Source of the DNA: Flavobacterium cutihirudinis
Lineage (GTDB): Bacteria; Bacteroidota; Bacteroidia; Flavobacteriales; Flavobacteriaceae
Assembly: GCF_003385895.1 (NCBI RefSeq)
Contig: NZ_QRDQ01000008.1
Coordinates: forward strand, 186,001 to 250,000
Length of the DNA stretch: 64,000 nucleotides
Direction: 5' to 3'
The translations under genes and the position numbers were made by a program. Numbering within the stretch: position 1 is the stretch's first letter; every line of letters begins with the position of its first letter. Positions 9,682 to 17,653 of the stretch are shown in pieces. Below the pieces are notes generated by a model. That model saw nothing but the letters and a program-made list of their open reading frames with translations. It did not search any database and was not told the DNA's origin.

Positions 9682-9705
9682 TTTATCCTTTTCTTAAACG
9701 AGGTG

Positions 9706-9713
9706 CGAAAGTA
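9706..9713 (-). promoter_or_regulatory. Likely -7 box of the ileS-traR operon
   Basis: On the minus strand it reads TACTTTCG, one base off TAnnTTTG, 25 bases before the ileS ATG. No clear -33 box. Confidence 0.4.
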
Positions 9714-9811
9714 AGGAATTTTGAGGAAAATAGATAAAAGATAACGTAAAAAAGACCACTTTGAGGTAATTTCAGGTAGATTCCGCAAAAAACATTGCCG
9801 TTTTTGTTGAT

Positions 9812-10525
9812 TTAAGAGAAAACTTCTTTTAAAATCTCTAAAGATTTAGGTTTTTTGAATCCGTCCAGATGAAAACTGTAATAATCAATTAAAATTTTCA
9901 GCAGAATTTGTCTTTCTAAAACATGAAAGACTTTTTGATCATTATCAAACTTTAAATCGATTAGCTTTTTAAACAAATTAGTTTCGTGTTCCGTTAGTAC
10001 ATTTCCTTTTTGAAAATGTGTAAAAACGCCGTCGTTTACTTCAAAAAAAGGCAAGTCGATTTCGGAAACATCCGGATAAAAACCTAAATATTTTGTTATT
10101 TCTAAAAGTAAAATCAAATGAAAATTAGAAATTTCATCATGATGATCCAACCAGGTCAAAGCGGTTTCCAGAAACAAAAAAAGTGATTCGTTTTTTTCTT
10201 CTTCCTGAATCGAATAATGAAGTACTTCAGATAAAAACATCACCATCGTACTTTTAAAAATATCAGTATGGATCGTCTGAAAAGGAACAGCGGTTTTTAA
10301 CTCTTTAAAATTCTCTAAAGTCCCTTTGTTCTTATGAACCGCCTCAATTTCTAAAATCGACAATGGCTGAAAATAAGCAATCTTCTGACTCGCTTTCCGA
10401 CTCGAAAAAGCATCGCGCACGAAATACGATTTCAGTCCGCTTGAAAGTGTAAAACATTTTACGATCAAACTTTTTTCCTGAAATTTTAAAGAGGAGATTA
10501 CTATGGCTTTTGTTTTAACGAGCAA
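9812..10525 (-). CDS. recO: DNA repair protein RecO
   Basis: Recombination mediator of the RecFOR pathway that helps load RecA onto SSB-coated single-stranded DNA. The N-terminal OB-fold is recognisable (LVKTKAIVISSLKFQEKSLIVKCFT), followed by an alpha-helical domain; 237 residues is typical. The start at 10525 is TTG; no ATG lies upstream in frame close by, and the conserved OB-fold begins at once, so TTG is the likely start. It lies just downstream of the PorZ-like gene's promoter side in a same-strand arrangement; recO next to a porZ-like gene is a known Bacteroidota arrangement. The product is clear; the start is less so. Confidence 0.9.
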   Translation of the reverse strand: MLVKTKAIVISSLKFQEKSLIVKCFTLSSGLKSYFVRDAFSSRKASQKIAYFQPLSILEIEAVHKNKGTLENFKELKTAVPFQTIHTDIFKSTMVMFLSEVLHYSIQEEEKNESLFLFLETALTWLDHHDEISNFHLILLLEITKYLGFYPDVSEIDLPFFEVNDGVFTHFQKGNVLTEHETNLFKKLIDLKFDNDQKVFHVLERQILLKILIDYYSFHLDGFKKPKSLEILKEVFS

Positions 10526-10574
10526 AATTTTTGTTTTTTTTTGTTTCAGGTTTCAAGTTTCAGATTAGAGCAAA

Positions 10575-10615
10575 TTCACAAAAAAACTGAACACAAAAAA
10601 ACTGAACACTGAATA
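10575..10615. repeat. Short direct repeat, AAAAAACTGAACAC word
   Basis: The word AAAAAACTGAACAC occurs twice in tandem in the gap between porZ-like and recO, followed by a partial third copy (TGAATAC). It resembles the 'word' repeats in other gaps but has no long complementary arm. Confidence 0.55.
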
Positions 10616-10623
10616 CTTATCTA

Positions 10624-12906
10624 TTAACGAATAATCATCACTTTTTTAACTTTAGTTTCTCCTCCATCTTGAGCAGAAATAAAAATCATGTAAACTCCAG
10701 AAGAAACTTTGTATCTTCCAAAAGCAGTTGTATCCCATTCGATTGTTCCACCTTCTGAAGTTGTTTCGTAAACCAAATTCCCCTCAATATCTGTGATTTT
10801 AATATTGGCTTTATCTAACAATCCAGCAACTTTTACAGTTCCTGAATACGTTGGACGAACTGGATTTGGATACACATAAACATTATTCAAATCTTCATTG
10901 ACGCCTGTTGCAATTCCTTTAAAAGAAACCATTCCTTTGTTTGTCGCAATAAAAACTTCACCAGTAACATTGTTAATTTTTATATCATTAATTCCATTAC
11001 TTGGTAAAGGCGAATTATTTATTGTAAAATGATATTTAGTTTCCTGACCATTTGGTGAAACCATAAAAACGCCAGAATCACTAGTTCCAATCCATTTATT
11101 ATTGCTTCCGTCGACAGCAATCGAAGTTATAAACTGCTCGTATAAAAGTTCCTGCGCCAGATTATCTTCCATTATAATGATTGCATTAGATTTTAACTGA
11201 CCGCTGTTTTGAAAATTTCCAACATTTGACAAAACGCGTAACCCTTTTGTCGTCCCAATCCAAAGTTGATTCTTAGTATCAATTACCAAAGATCTGACAT
11301 CTGCGGAAGGTAGATTCCCCAAATCTGATCCAAAAGTCATTTTTTTGAAAGTTTTTGAAACCTCATCAAAACCAATAACACCATCTCTGTTAGTTGCAAT
11401 CCATTTTACATTACTTTTATCACTAACAATCGCGGCATAATTGCTCTCTTCAGCATTATCCAAAACTGAAGTCATTGCATAACTCCCCCATTCCCCGTTA
11501 GTTCTCAAAACTTTCAATCCGTTTTTAATACGACTGTTGGTCACCCAAAGATTTCCCGATTTATCAAAAGTTGTTGCATTAATACGCACATCAATATAAT
11601 TAGGCCCTCCAGAAGTTAAAGACTCCAAGCCGCTGTTTTTTTCATTATATAAAAAATTAGGCACGTCATCTTCTATTCTTAACAAGCCAGAAAAAAATGA
11701 ACTTGCATAAACCAGTTTTTCATTTGCGGGATTAATTATAATACGAGTCATAGATTTGGCATCATAAACTTCAGAATATGGAATATTCAGCCAGCCTGAA
11801 GTAGTATATTTACTAACTCCATAACTATCTAAATCATACGGATTATAATTTGTATCGTAATCGCCATAAACTGCCCAAAGCGCATTTGCAGACACATCTA
11901 ATGAGAAAATATTATTTCGTTCCGGTCCTTTCGGAGTTGTATTTGTAAAAGTTCCTCCAGCAGTAAGTGTAGACGAAAAAAGACCTTTTTCTTTTGTTCC
12001 AATATAAATCAGATTATCAACAGCAGTGGCACAGGTAAAATTTATTGTATTATCTAAAACCTGAGTATTTGCAATCTGTCGATTTAAAACCATTTGATTA
12101 TTATAAACATACACAAAACCGGGAGTTGTAATAAACAAATTATGATTCTTTGCTCGCATGTCTACCGCAACTTGTGGCAGCTGAAAAAATGCAACAAAAT
12201 TATTTGAATTAAACCTATGGATATAACCCGTAGAATTGATCGCAATAAGTTCAGTATCGATATTTTCAATACTTGACCAATCTCCCGAATTCACCATAGA
12301 CCATTGGCTAAAATCATTTAAATTAGGGTTTGTAATATCGGCTTTTCTAATTCCGCTTGAAGTTGCGGCATAAATAAATCCGTTAAAAAAAGCAGTTTGT
12401 TTTACACTAATTTCAGCTCCATTATCTCCTATAAAATAGGTATCACCAAATTTTAGGGTTGTCAAATTAAATTGCACTATTCCGAAATCGCAAGAAACAT
12501 AAACCAGTCCGTTATGTTCCATAAAATGATTGATCTTTTTTAGATTTGGAGCCAATTGCTTATTAATAATATCAACAACCTTTAGCATACTACCGTCTGT
12601 TTCATTAATCACAATCATCAAACCATTTTCATACCCAACGATTGTTTTTTTGAAAGTCTCACTATAATATACTGCCGAAATCGTCTGTCCTGAAAGACCA
12701 TCAACTGTAGTAATTGTTTTGTTTGTATTTGCCGCAGCATTCTTAACAAACAACGCATTCTCTGAAGCAGCATAAACCGAAACAGAAGATTCTGAAATAT
12801 CTTTTATTTCGTTAAACGAAAAATACCCTTCCCATGACAATTTATTCTGCGAAAAACTAAATTGAAACAGGAATAAAAACAAAATGTACAGAAATTTTTC
12901 CTTCAT
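10624..12906 (-). CDS. porZ: PorZ-like type IX secretion beta-propeller protein
   Basis: A 760-residue exported protein with a signal peptide (MKEKFLYILFLFLFQFSFSQ). Two beta-propellers follow, built from repeats such as NNKWIGTSDSGVFMV, NQLWIGTTKGLRVL and GEVFIATNKGMVSF, of the two-component-regulator propeller type. The last 80 or so residues form a type IX sorting domain (VYVYPNPVRPTYSGTVKV up to GETKVKKVMIIR). This architecture matches PorZ, which in Porphyromonas sits on the surface and takes part in the sortase-like attachment step using A-LPS. Its position next to recO supports the call. A generic propeller protein with a sorting tail is the alternative. Confidence 0.82.
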   Translation of the reverse strand: MKEKFLYILFLFLFQFSFSQNKLSWEGYFSFNEIKDISESSVSVYAASENALFVKNAAANTNKTITTVDGLSGQTISAVYYSETFKKTIVGYENGLMIVINETDGSMLKVVDIINKQLAPNLKKINHFMEHNGLVYVSCDFGIVQFNLTTLKFGDTYFIGDNGAEISVKQTAFFNGFIYAATSSGIRKADITNPNLNDFSQWSMVNSGDWSSIENIDTELIAINSTGYIHRFNSNNFVAFFQLPQVAVDMRAKNHNLFITTPGFVYVYNNQMVLNRQIANTQVLDNTINFTCATAVDNLIYIGTKEKGLFSSTLTAGGTFTNTTPKGPERNNIFSLDVSANALWAVYGDYDTNYNPYDLDSYGVSKYTTSGWLNIPYSEVYDAKSMTRIIINPANEKLVYASSFFSGLLRIEDDVPNFLYNEKNSGLESLTSGGPNYIDVRINATTFDKSGNLWVTNSRIKNGLKVLRTNGEWGSYAMTSVLDNAEESNYAAIVSDKSNVKWIATNRDGVIGFDEVSKTFKKMTFGSDLGNLPSADVRSLVIDTKNQLWIGTTKGLRVLSNVGNFQNSGQLKSNAIIIMEDNLAQELLYEQFITSIAVDGSNNKWIGTSDSGVFMVSPNGQETKYHFTINNSPLPSNGINDIKINNVTGEVFIATNKGMVSFKGIATGVNEDLNNVYVYPNPVRPTYSGTVKVAGLLDKANIKITDIEGNLVYETTSEGGTIEWDTTAFGRYKVSSGVYMIFISAQDGGETKVKKVMIIR

Positions 12907-12970
12907 TATTTTATGTATTCAGATGAACAAATATACTACAAACGGAAGTATTTGTTTTTTGTTCTTTCAC

Positions 12971-13016
12971 AAATAAAAAAATGCCTTCAATTGCACAAAG
13001 GCAAATGAAGGCATTT
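12971..13016 (-). terminator. Terminator of gdhA
   Basis: AAATGCCTTCA (12979-12989) pairs with TGAAGGCATTT (13006-13016), with an inner TTGC/GCAA pair. On the minus strand the stem is followed by a T-rich run (A-run 12971-12981). It sits 23 bases past the gdhA stop. Confidence 0.85.
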
Positions 13017-13038
13017 AAAAAAAATTGTAATTAAAAAA

Positions 13039-14382
13039 TTACACTACACCCTGAGCAAGCATAGCGTCAGCAACTTTTACAAATCCGGCAATGTTAGCTC
13101 CTTTTACGTAGTTTACATAACCATCTTCTTCAGCACCGTATTTTTTACATTGGTTGTGAATTCCAACCATAATATCTTTTAATCTCAAATCAACTTCCTC
13201 GCTTGTCCAGTTAAGACGAATAGAGTTTTGTGTCATCTCTAATCCAGACGCAGCAACACCACCGGCATTTGCAGCTTTTCCTGGAGCAAAAAGAACTTTA
13301 CTATCTAAGAAAAGTTTTATTGCATCTAATGTAGAAGGCATATTTGCGGCTTCAGTAACACATAAAACACCATTTTCGATTAATTTTTTTGCATCCTCAC
13401 CATTCAATTCGTTTTGAGTTGCACATGGAATAGCAATATCAACTTTTACTTCCCAAGGGCTTTTTCCTTTATGGAAAACAGCATTTGGATATTTCTCTAA
13501 GTAACGTTCTGCTCTGTTATCTCCAGTTGCTCTCATTTCAACCATGTGGTCGATTTTTTCTCCTGAGATTCCATCTTCATCGTAAATGTAACCGTCAGGG
13601 CCAGAAAGCGTAACTACTTTTCCTCCAAGTTCGTTTACTTTTAGCGCCACTCCCCAAGCTACATTTCCAAATCCAGAAATCGCAACTCTTTTTCCTTTTA
13701 TTTCATGTCCGATAGTACGAAGCATTTGATCTGTAAAATATACAACACCATAACCTGTAGCTTCTGGTCTGATTAATGAACCTCCGTAAGCAAGACCTTT
13801 TCCGGTTAATACTCCTGTAAATTCATTTCTGATTCTTTTGTATTGTCCAAACAAATAACCAATTTCTCTTGCGCCAACACCGATATCTCCGGCAGGAACG
13901 TCAAGATCTGGTCCAATATGACGGCATAATTCAGTCATAAATGATTGACAGAAACGCATGATTTCACCATCAGATTTTCCTTCCGGATCAAAATCAGAAC
14001 CTCCTTTTCCACCACCCATAGGAAGTGTTGTCAAACTGTTTTTAAATACTTGTTCGAAAGCAAGGAATTTTAAAACTGATAAATTTACAGTATGGTGAAA
14101 ACGAATTCCTCCTTTGTAAGGCCCAATTGCAGAGTTCATTTGGATTCTAAATCCTCTGTTTACAATAATTTCTCCTTTATCATCAACCCATGGAACTCTG
14201 AAAATTATTGAACGCTCCGGTTCTGCAATTCTTAAAAGTAAGTTTTTTCCATCGTATTTTTTTCGTTCAGCGATAAACGGAATTACTGTTTCCGCAAATT
14301 CTCTAACAGCTTGAAGAAATTCTGGCTCGTTTGGATTTTTTGACTCAACAAGAGCCATAAATTCATTTATTTTTTGTTCCAT
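13039..14382 (-). CDS. gdhA: Glutamate dehydrogenase, hexameric NADP type
   Basis: Interconverts 2-oxoglutarate plus ammonium and glutamate, linking nitrogen and carbon metabolism. The 447-residue length and the motifs match the small hexameric GdhA family: GPYKGGIRFH with K90, PMGGGKGGSDFDP with the catalytic K126, and GFGNVAWG as the dinucleotide-binding loop around 238. NADP preference is inferred from overall similarity to the E. coli type, not read from residues. It stands alone, with its own promoter and terminator. The leader carries a palindromic element that recurs upstream of pgi. Confidence 0.95.
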   Translation of the reverse strand: MEQKINEFMALVESKNPNEPEFLQAVREFAETVIPFIAERKKYDGKNLLLRIAEPERSIIFRVPWVDDKGEIIVNRGFRIQMNSAIGPYKGGIRFHHTVNLSVLKFLAFEQVFKNSLTTLPMGGGKGGSDFDPEGKSDGEIMRFCQSFMTELCRHIGPDLDVPAGDIGVGAREIGYLFGQYKRIRNEFTGVLTGKGLAYGGSLIRPEATGYGVVYFTDQMLRTIGHEIKGKRVAISGFGNVAWGVALKVNELGGKVVTLSGPDGYIYDEDGISGEKIDHMVEMRATGDNRAERYLEKYPNAVFHKGKSPWEVKVDIAIPCATQNELNGEDAKKLIENGVLCVTEAANMPSTLDAIKLFLDSKVLFAPGKAANAGGVAASGLEMTQNSIRLNWTSEEVDLRLKDIMVGIHNQCKKYGAEEDGYVNYVKGANIAGFVKVADAMLAQGVV

Positions 14383-14450
14383 TTTTAAATAAATTATTCA
14401 AATAATAGTTTATAATTTTAATCAATTAAAATCAGAAAATACGTTTTAAG

Positions 14451-14466
14451 AAAACGTTTTCGTAAC
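14451..14466. promoter_or_regulatory. Possible operator shared with pgi
   Basis: AAAACGTTTTCGTAAC; the first ten bases are a perfect palindrome, here extended to GAAAACGTTTTC (14450-14461). It lies at the predicted transcription start of gdhA. The same 16 bases occur at 44634-44649 ahead of pgi. The function is inferred only. Confidence 0.35.
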
Positions 14467-14472
14467 AACACG

Positions 14473-14480
14473 CAAAGATA
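14473..14480 (-). promoter_or_regulatory. -7 box of the gdhA promoter
   Basis: On the minus strand it reads TATCTTTG, a full match to TAnnTTTG. It would give a leader of about 80 bases. No clear -33 box. Confidence 0.55.
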
Positions 14481-14653
14481 AGGGAAAACCTTCATGAATT
14501 GTTATTTTTTTTCGGTTTTGGAGCAGAATTGTGTTATTTCTAAACAAAAATTAAAATACGATTTTACACTTCCGAATTTACATCAAATTACCGCACTTAA
14601 AGTCAGAAAATTAAGTGTTTTATTACCAATTTTTTAATAGCTATACATAATAT

Positions 14654-14683
14654 TTTGTTTAGAGTAGCTTTTTTATATATTTG
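14654..14683 (+). promoter_or_regulatory. Promoter of the outer membrane protein gene at 14708
   Basis: TTTG (14654-14657), 18 bases, then TATATTTG (14676-14683): a full Bacteroidota consensus promoter. A possible TTG start at 14681 lies inside the -7 box, so the ATG at 14708 is the real start. Confidence 0.75.
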
Positions 14684-14707
14684 CCAAGATTTGAAAGCCC
14701 ACATAAT

Positions 14708-15499
14708 ATGCTCAAACCTGTAATTATCACACTATTTGCCATATTTGGCATTACTACAACATCAACTGCTCAATCTAATCTTGCGCAGGAAATAGGAATA
14801 TTTGCAGGACCTGTAGCACTGCAGTCTGATTTTGGACAGCGAAACAACTTTGATACTAATGTTGGGAACACCGGTTACGGAATTGGAATTATGCACTTCA
14901 TCAATTTTTCGGCAGCCAGAAACCATGAGAATTTTTTTACAGAGCATTTTAAAGTAAGATCTGACCTATCTTTCACCAGAACAGACTTAACCCATTTTGG
15001 TAAATGGGCAGACAGAAAACCGGCCAATTTATTCTCTAAACAGCTAAAAGGAATGAGCGCCAGCTCAACAATACTTGGTTTAGGATCGCAATTAGAATTT
15101 TCGATTATAAAAATTCATGATTTTGAAAATACAGTTGGTAGCTTTAGTCCGTATGTGAGTGTTGGTTTTCAGGTAAACTATTATTCGGCAAAAATCAACT
15201 CTAATCTGGGTGATATTTCGCTTCCAGGCATTACTCCGGGAAAATACTTAACACCATCTGACGGACGTCCGCATGGTTTTTCCAGCGAAAACGGAATTGC
15301 TGCATCAATAACTGGCGGTTTAGGAGTTCATTATAAATTAACCAAAATGAGTGATTTGATGTTTGAAACACGCTTTCAAAGTTTCAGCACTGACTGGATT
15401 GATGGTTTAAACCCTAATAAAGATCTTTATAAAGAAAACAAGTCAAACGACTGGCAAGTAGGATTTAACTTTGGATACATCTATTATTTGGAATTCTAA
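14708..15499 (+). CDS. Uncharacterised outer membrane beta-barrel-like protein
   Basis: 263 residues from the ATG at 14708, beginning with a signal peptide (MLKPVIITLFAIFGITTTSTAQ). The mature part has alternating aromatic and glycine stretches (YGIGIMHFINFS, FSPYVSVGFQVNYY, ASITGGLGVHYKL) and ends WQVGFNFGYIYYLEF, a terminal phenylalanine as in outer membrane barrels. I think it may belong to a flavobacterial family of about 260 residues often found near gdhA, but this is memory and not proven. It is divergent from gdhA and convergent with the trans-sulfuration gene. No function can be assigned. Confidence 0.7.
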   Translation: MLKPVIITLFAIFGITTTSTAQSNLAQEIGIFAGPVALQSDFGQRNNFDTNVGNTGYGIGIMHFINFSAARNHENFFTEHFKVRSDLSFTRTDLTHFGKWADRKPANLFSKQLKGMSASSTILGLGSQLEFSIIKIHDFENTVGSFSPYVSVGFQVNYYSAKINSNLGDISLPGITPGKYLTPSDGRPHGFSSENGIAASITGGLGVHYKLTKMSDLMFETRFQSFSTDWIDGLNPNKDLYKENKSNDWQVGFNFGYIYYLEF

Positions 15500-15516
15500 A
15501 GAAACTTCCCAAAATA

Positions 15517-15566
15517 AAAAAAATCCCAAATTCCAAAATAATTAAAATTGGAATTTGGGATTTTTT
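15517..15566. terminator. Bidirectional terminator built from the GGAATTT word
   Basis: AAATCCCAAATTCCAA pairs with TTGGAATTTGGGATTT, flanked by A- and T-runs. It serves the two convergent genes around it. Sequence-wise it belongs to the GGAATTT repeat family seen at 4989, 26070 and 30841. Confidence 0.85.
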
Positions 15567-15579
15567 ATTTGGAAATTAT

Positions 15580-16722
15580 TTATGCTAAAGCCTGTTCCAG
15601 ATCAGCAATTAAATCTTCTGCATCTTCGATTCCTACACTTAATCGAACCAAGTCATCAGTGATTCCGACTTCAGCTCTTTTATCCGCAGGAATAGAAGCG
15701 TGTGTCATTAAAGCCGGATGATTTGCCAAAGATTCAACGCCACCTAAAGACTCAGCTAAAGTGAATACTTTTAGTTTTTCTAAAAATGCAATCGAATCTT
15801 CTTTTTTTCCAGAAGCAAAAGTAAACGAAACCATTCCGCCAAAAGCTTTCATTTGCTTTTTTGCAATTTCGTGAAAAGGATGATTTTTAAGTCCAGGATA
15901 ATAAACCGTTTTGATCTTAGGATGATTACTCAAAAATTCTACTACTTTCTCTCCGTTTTCGCAATGTCTTTGTACTCTAAGCGAAAGCGTTTTGATTCCT
16001 CTTAAAACCAAAAAACTATCCATTGGTCCAAGAGTTGCGCCAGTAGCAAATTGTTGAAAATGCAATTGTTCTCCTAAAGCTTCATCTTTTACAATTAAAG
16101 CGCCGGCAATCACATCTGAATGTCCTCCCAAATATTTTGTTGCCGAATGCATCACGATATCAGCACCTAAATCAAGTGGTTTTTGCAAATATGGCGTTGC
16201 GAAAGTATTATCAACAGCAAATAAGATATTATTCGCTTTCGTAATTTTAGCAACTTCTTCAATATCGGCCAATTTCATTAATGGATTTGTTGGCGTTTCA
16301 ACCCAAACCAATTTTGTATTTTCATTAATTAGCGACTTCAATTTATCAAGATCGGTCATGTCAACAAAATGAAATTTAATTCCCGAATCTTTATAAATTC
16401 TGGAGAACATTCTATATGTTCCGCCATATAAATCATCCATTGCGATAATTTCATCACCGGCTTTAAACGATCTCAAAATACAATCTGTAGCTGCTAATCC
16501 AGATGAAAACGCTAAACCGCGTGTACCATTTTCAATACTTGCCAAAGCATTTTCTAAAGCGCTACGAGTTGGATTCGAAGCTCTACTGTATTCATAATCC
16601 GCCAATGGTTTGCCCGGACTTGTCTGAATAAAAGTTGACGTTTGATAAACCGGAGGCATAACTGCTCCCGTACTTGGGTCATGATGTTGACCACCATGTA
16701 TTACTTTTGTGTTGAATTTCAT
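15580..16722 (-). CDS. metB: Trans-sulfuration PLP enzyme, cystathionine gamma-synthase type
   Basis: 380 residues of the Cys/Met metabolism PLP family, expected to join an activated homoserine and cysteine to cystathionine, or to run the reverse lyase reaction. The lysine that binds PLP is in MHSATKYLGGHSDV; other hallmarks are YSRASNPTRSALE at the N-terminus and the C-terminal ESLGGVESLANHPALMTHASIP. The start is ATG 16722 (MKFNTKVIHGGQHHDP). The longer reading starting at 16758 would overlap the -7 box. Separating MetB from cystathionine beta- or gamma-lyase and methionine gamma-lyase is not possible by eye. Confidence 0.85.
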   Translation of the reverse strand: MKFNTKVIHGGQHHDPSTGAVMPPVYQTSTFIQTSPGKPLADYEYSRASNPTRSALENALASIENGTRGLAFSSGLAATDCILRSFKAGDEIIAMDDLYGGTYRMFSRIYKDSGIKFHFVDMTDLDKLKSLINENTKLVWVETPTNPLMKLADIEEVAKITKANNILFAVDNTFATPYLQKPLDLGADIVMHSATKYLGGHSDVIAGALIVKDEALGEQLHFQQFATGATLGPMDSFLVLRGIKTLSLRVQRHCENGEKVVEFLSNHPKIKTVYYPGLKNHPFHEIAKKQMKAFGGMVSFTFASGKKEDSIAFLEKLKVFTLAESLGGVESLANHPALMTHASIPADKRAEVGITDDLVRLSVGIEDAEDLIADLEQALA

Positions 16723-16755
16723 ATAGTTACAAATTTTAATTCCTAAATTGTTGTA

Positions 16756-16763
16756 CAAATTTA
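16756..16763 (-). promoter_or_regulatory. -7 box of the metB-like gene
   Basis: On the minus strand it reads TAAATTTG, a full TAnnTTTG match, 34 bases before the ATG at 16722. It decides the shorter start. Confidence 0.55.
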
Positions 16764-16797
16764 CCGTTTAATTTATTTTAATCCTGACACAACTTCT

Positions 16798-16805
16798 TAC
16801 CTTTG
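16798..16805 (+). promoter_or_regulatory. -7 box of the DUF3298-type lipoprotein gene
   Basis: TACCTTTG matches TAnnTTTG, 22 bases before the ATG at 16828. No clear -33 box. Confidence 0.5.
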
Positions 16806-16827
16806 TATATAATTAACACTTTTTGAT

Positions 16828-17571
16828 ATGAAACATTATACTTTTTTAGTCTTTTTGTTTTTGATCTTTACAAGTTGCAACAAAGAGCTTTCGTTTGAGA
16901 ATGAAACATTTGAAAAAAAATCTACAGTTCCCTGCAAAAAAGATTGTCCAAAAATCAAGATTGATGTTCCAATCGCAAAAAATAGTAAAGTTCCTGCAGA
17001 CAGCATAAATAAGAAAATTTTTTCTGTCGTTAAAGAGATTGTTTATTTTGGAGAAGATCCTACAAAAGTGAACGACTACAATACACTTGCCGCTTCTTTC
17101 ATAGAATCGTACGAAGAAATGCATCAGAAATTCCCAACAGAAACTTTTGGCTGGGAAGGAAAAATTATAGGAAATGTTGAGTTTGATTCGGATCAGATTT
17201 TAAACATCAAAATCGACCACTATACCTTTACAGGTGGCGCCCACGGTTATCAGGGTTTTCGATCTTTATTGTTTAATCCCAAAACGGGAAAAATAATTTT
17301 TAACGATCAGTTATTTACAAACGAGAATGAATTTAAGGCTTTCGCCGAAAAAAAATTTAGAGAGAAGTATAAAATTCCTGCCAAAGCAAATATCAACGCA
17401 ACAGGTTTGATGTTTGAAAACGACAAATTTCAATTGCCTCAGAATATTTTTTATACAGAAGAAGGTCTTCTTCTATATTACAATTCATATGAAGCCGCTT
17501 CCTACGCAGACGGTCCGAAAGAAATATTATTTCCGTATGATGAAGTCAATAAATATTTGAAATATCAGTAA
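16828..17571 (+). CDS. Lipoprotein with DUF4163/DUF3298-type domains
   Basis: 247 residues starting with a lipoprotein signal (MKHYTFLVFLFLIFTSC, lipid-modified Cys at 17). The middle region resembles DUF4163 (KIDVPIAKNSKVPADSINKKI). The later region resembles DUF3298 (YTFTGGAHGYQGFRSLLFNPKTGKII ... FPYDEVNKYLKY), as in the extracytoplasmic part of RsiV-type proteins, which can bind lysozyme. Nothing here shows lysozyme binding or an anti-sigma role: there is no cytoplasmic domain and no sigma-factor gene nearby. It is divergent from the metB-like gene, with its own -7 box. Role unknown. Confidence 0.75.
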   Translation: MKHYTFLVFLFLIFTSCNKELSFENETFEKKSTVPCKKDCPKIKIDVPIAKNSKVPADSINKKIFSVVKEIVYFGEDPTKVNDYNTLAASFIESYEEMHQKFPTETFGWEGKIIGNVEFDSDQILNIKIDHYTFTGGAHGYQGFRSLLFNPKTGKIIFNDQLFTNENEFKAFAEKKFREKYKIPAKANINATGLMFENDKFQLPQNIFYTEEGLLLYYNSYEAASYADGPKEILFPYDEVNKYLKYQ

Positions 17572-17600
17572 AATACAAGAAAGAGAAATTCACAACTAGT

Positions 17601-17625
17601 TAGACGCACTGCAGTGCGCCTCTAC
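17601..17625. repeat. REP-like palindrome, GACGCA family
   Basis: AGACGCACTGCAGTGCG is a near-perfect palindrome followed by CCTCTAC. Two further members lie at 30926-30957 and 31006-31033. Confidence 0.7.
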
Positions 17626-17653
17626 AGAAAACCTTTGGTACTTTGTCACTTTG

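Noticed and set aside
16828..17571. RsiV-type anti-sigma factor
   Set aside because: It is a lipoprotein without the cytoplasmic anti-sigma domain and there is no sigma-factor gene beside it.
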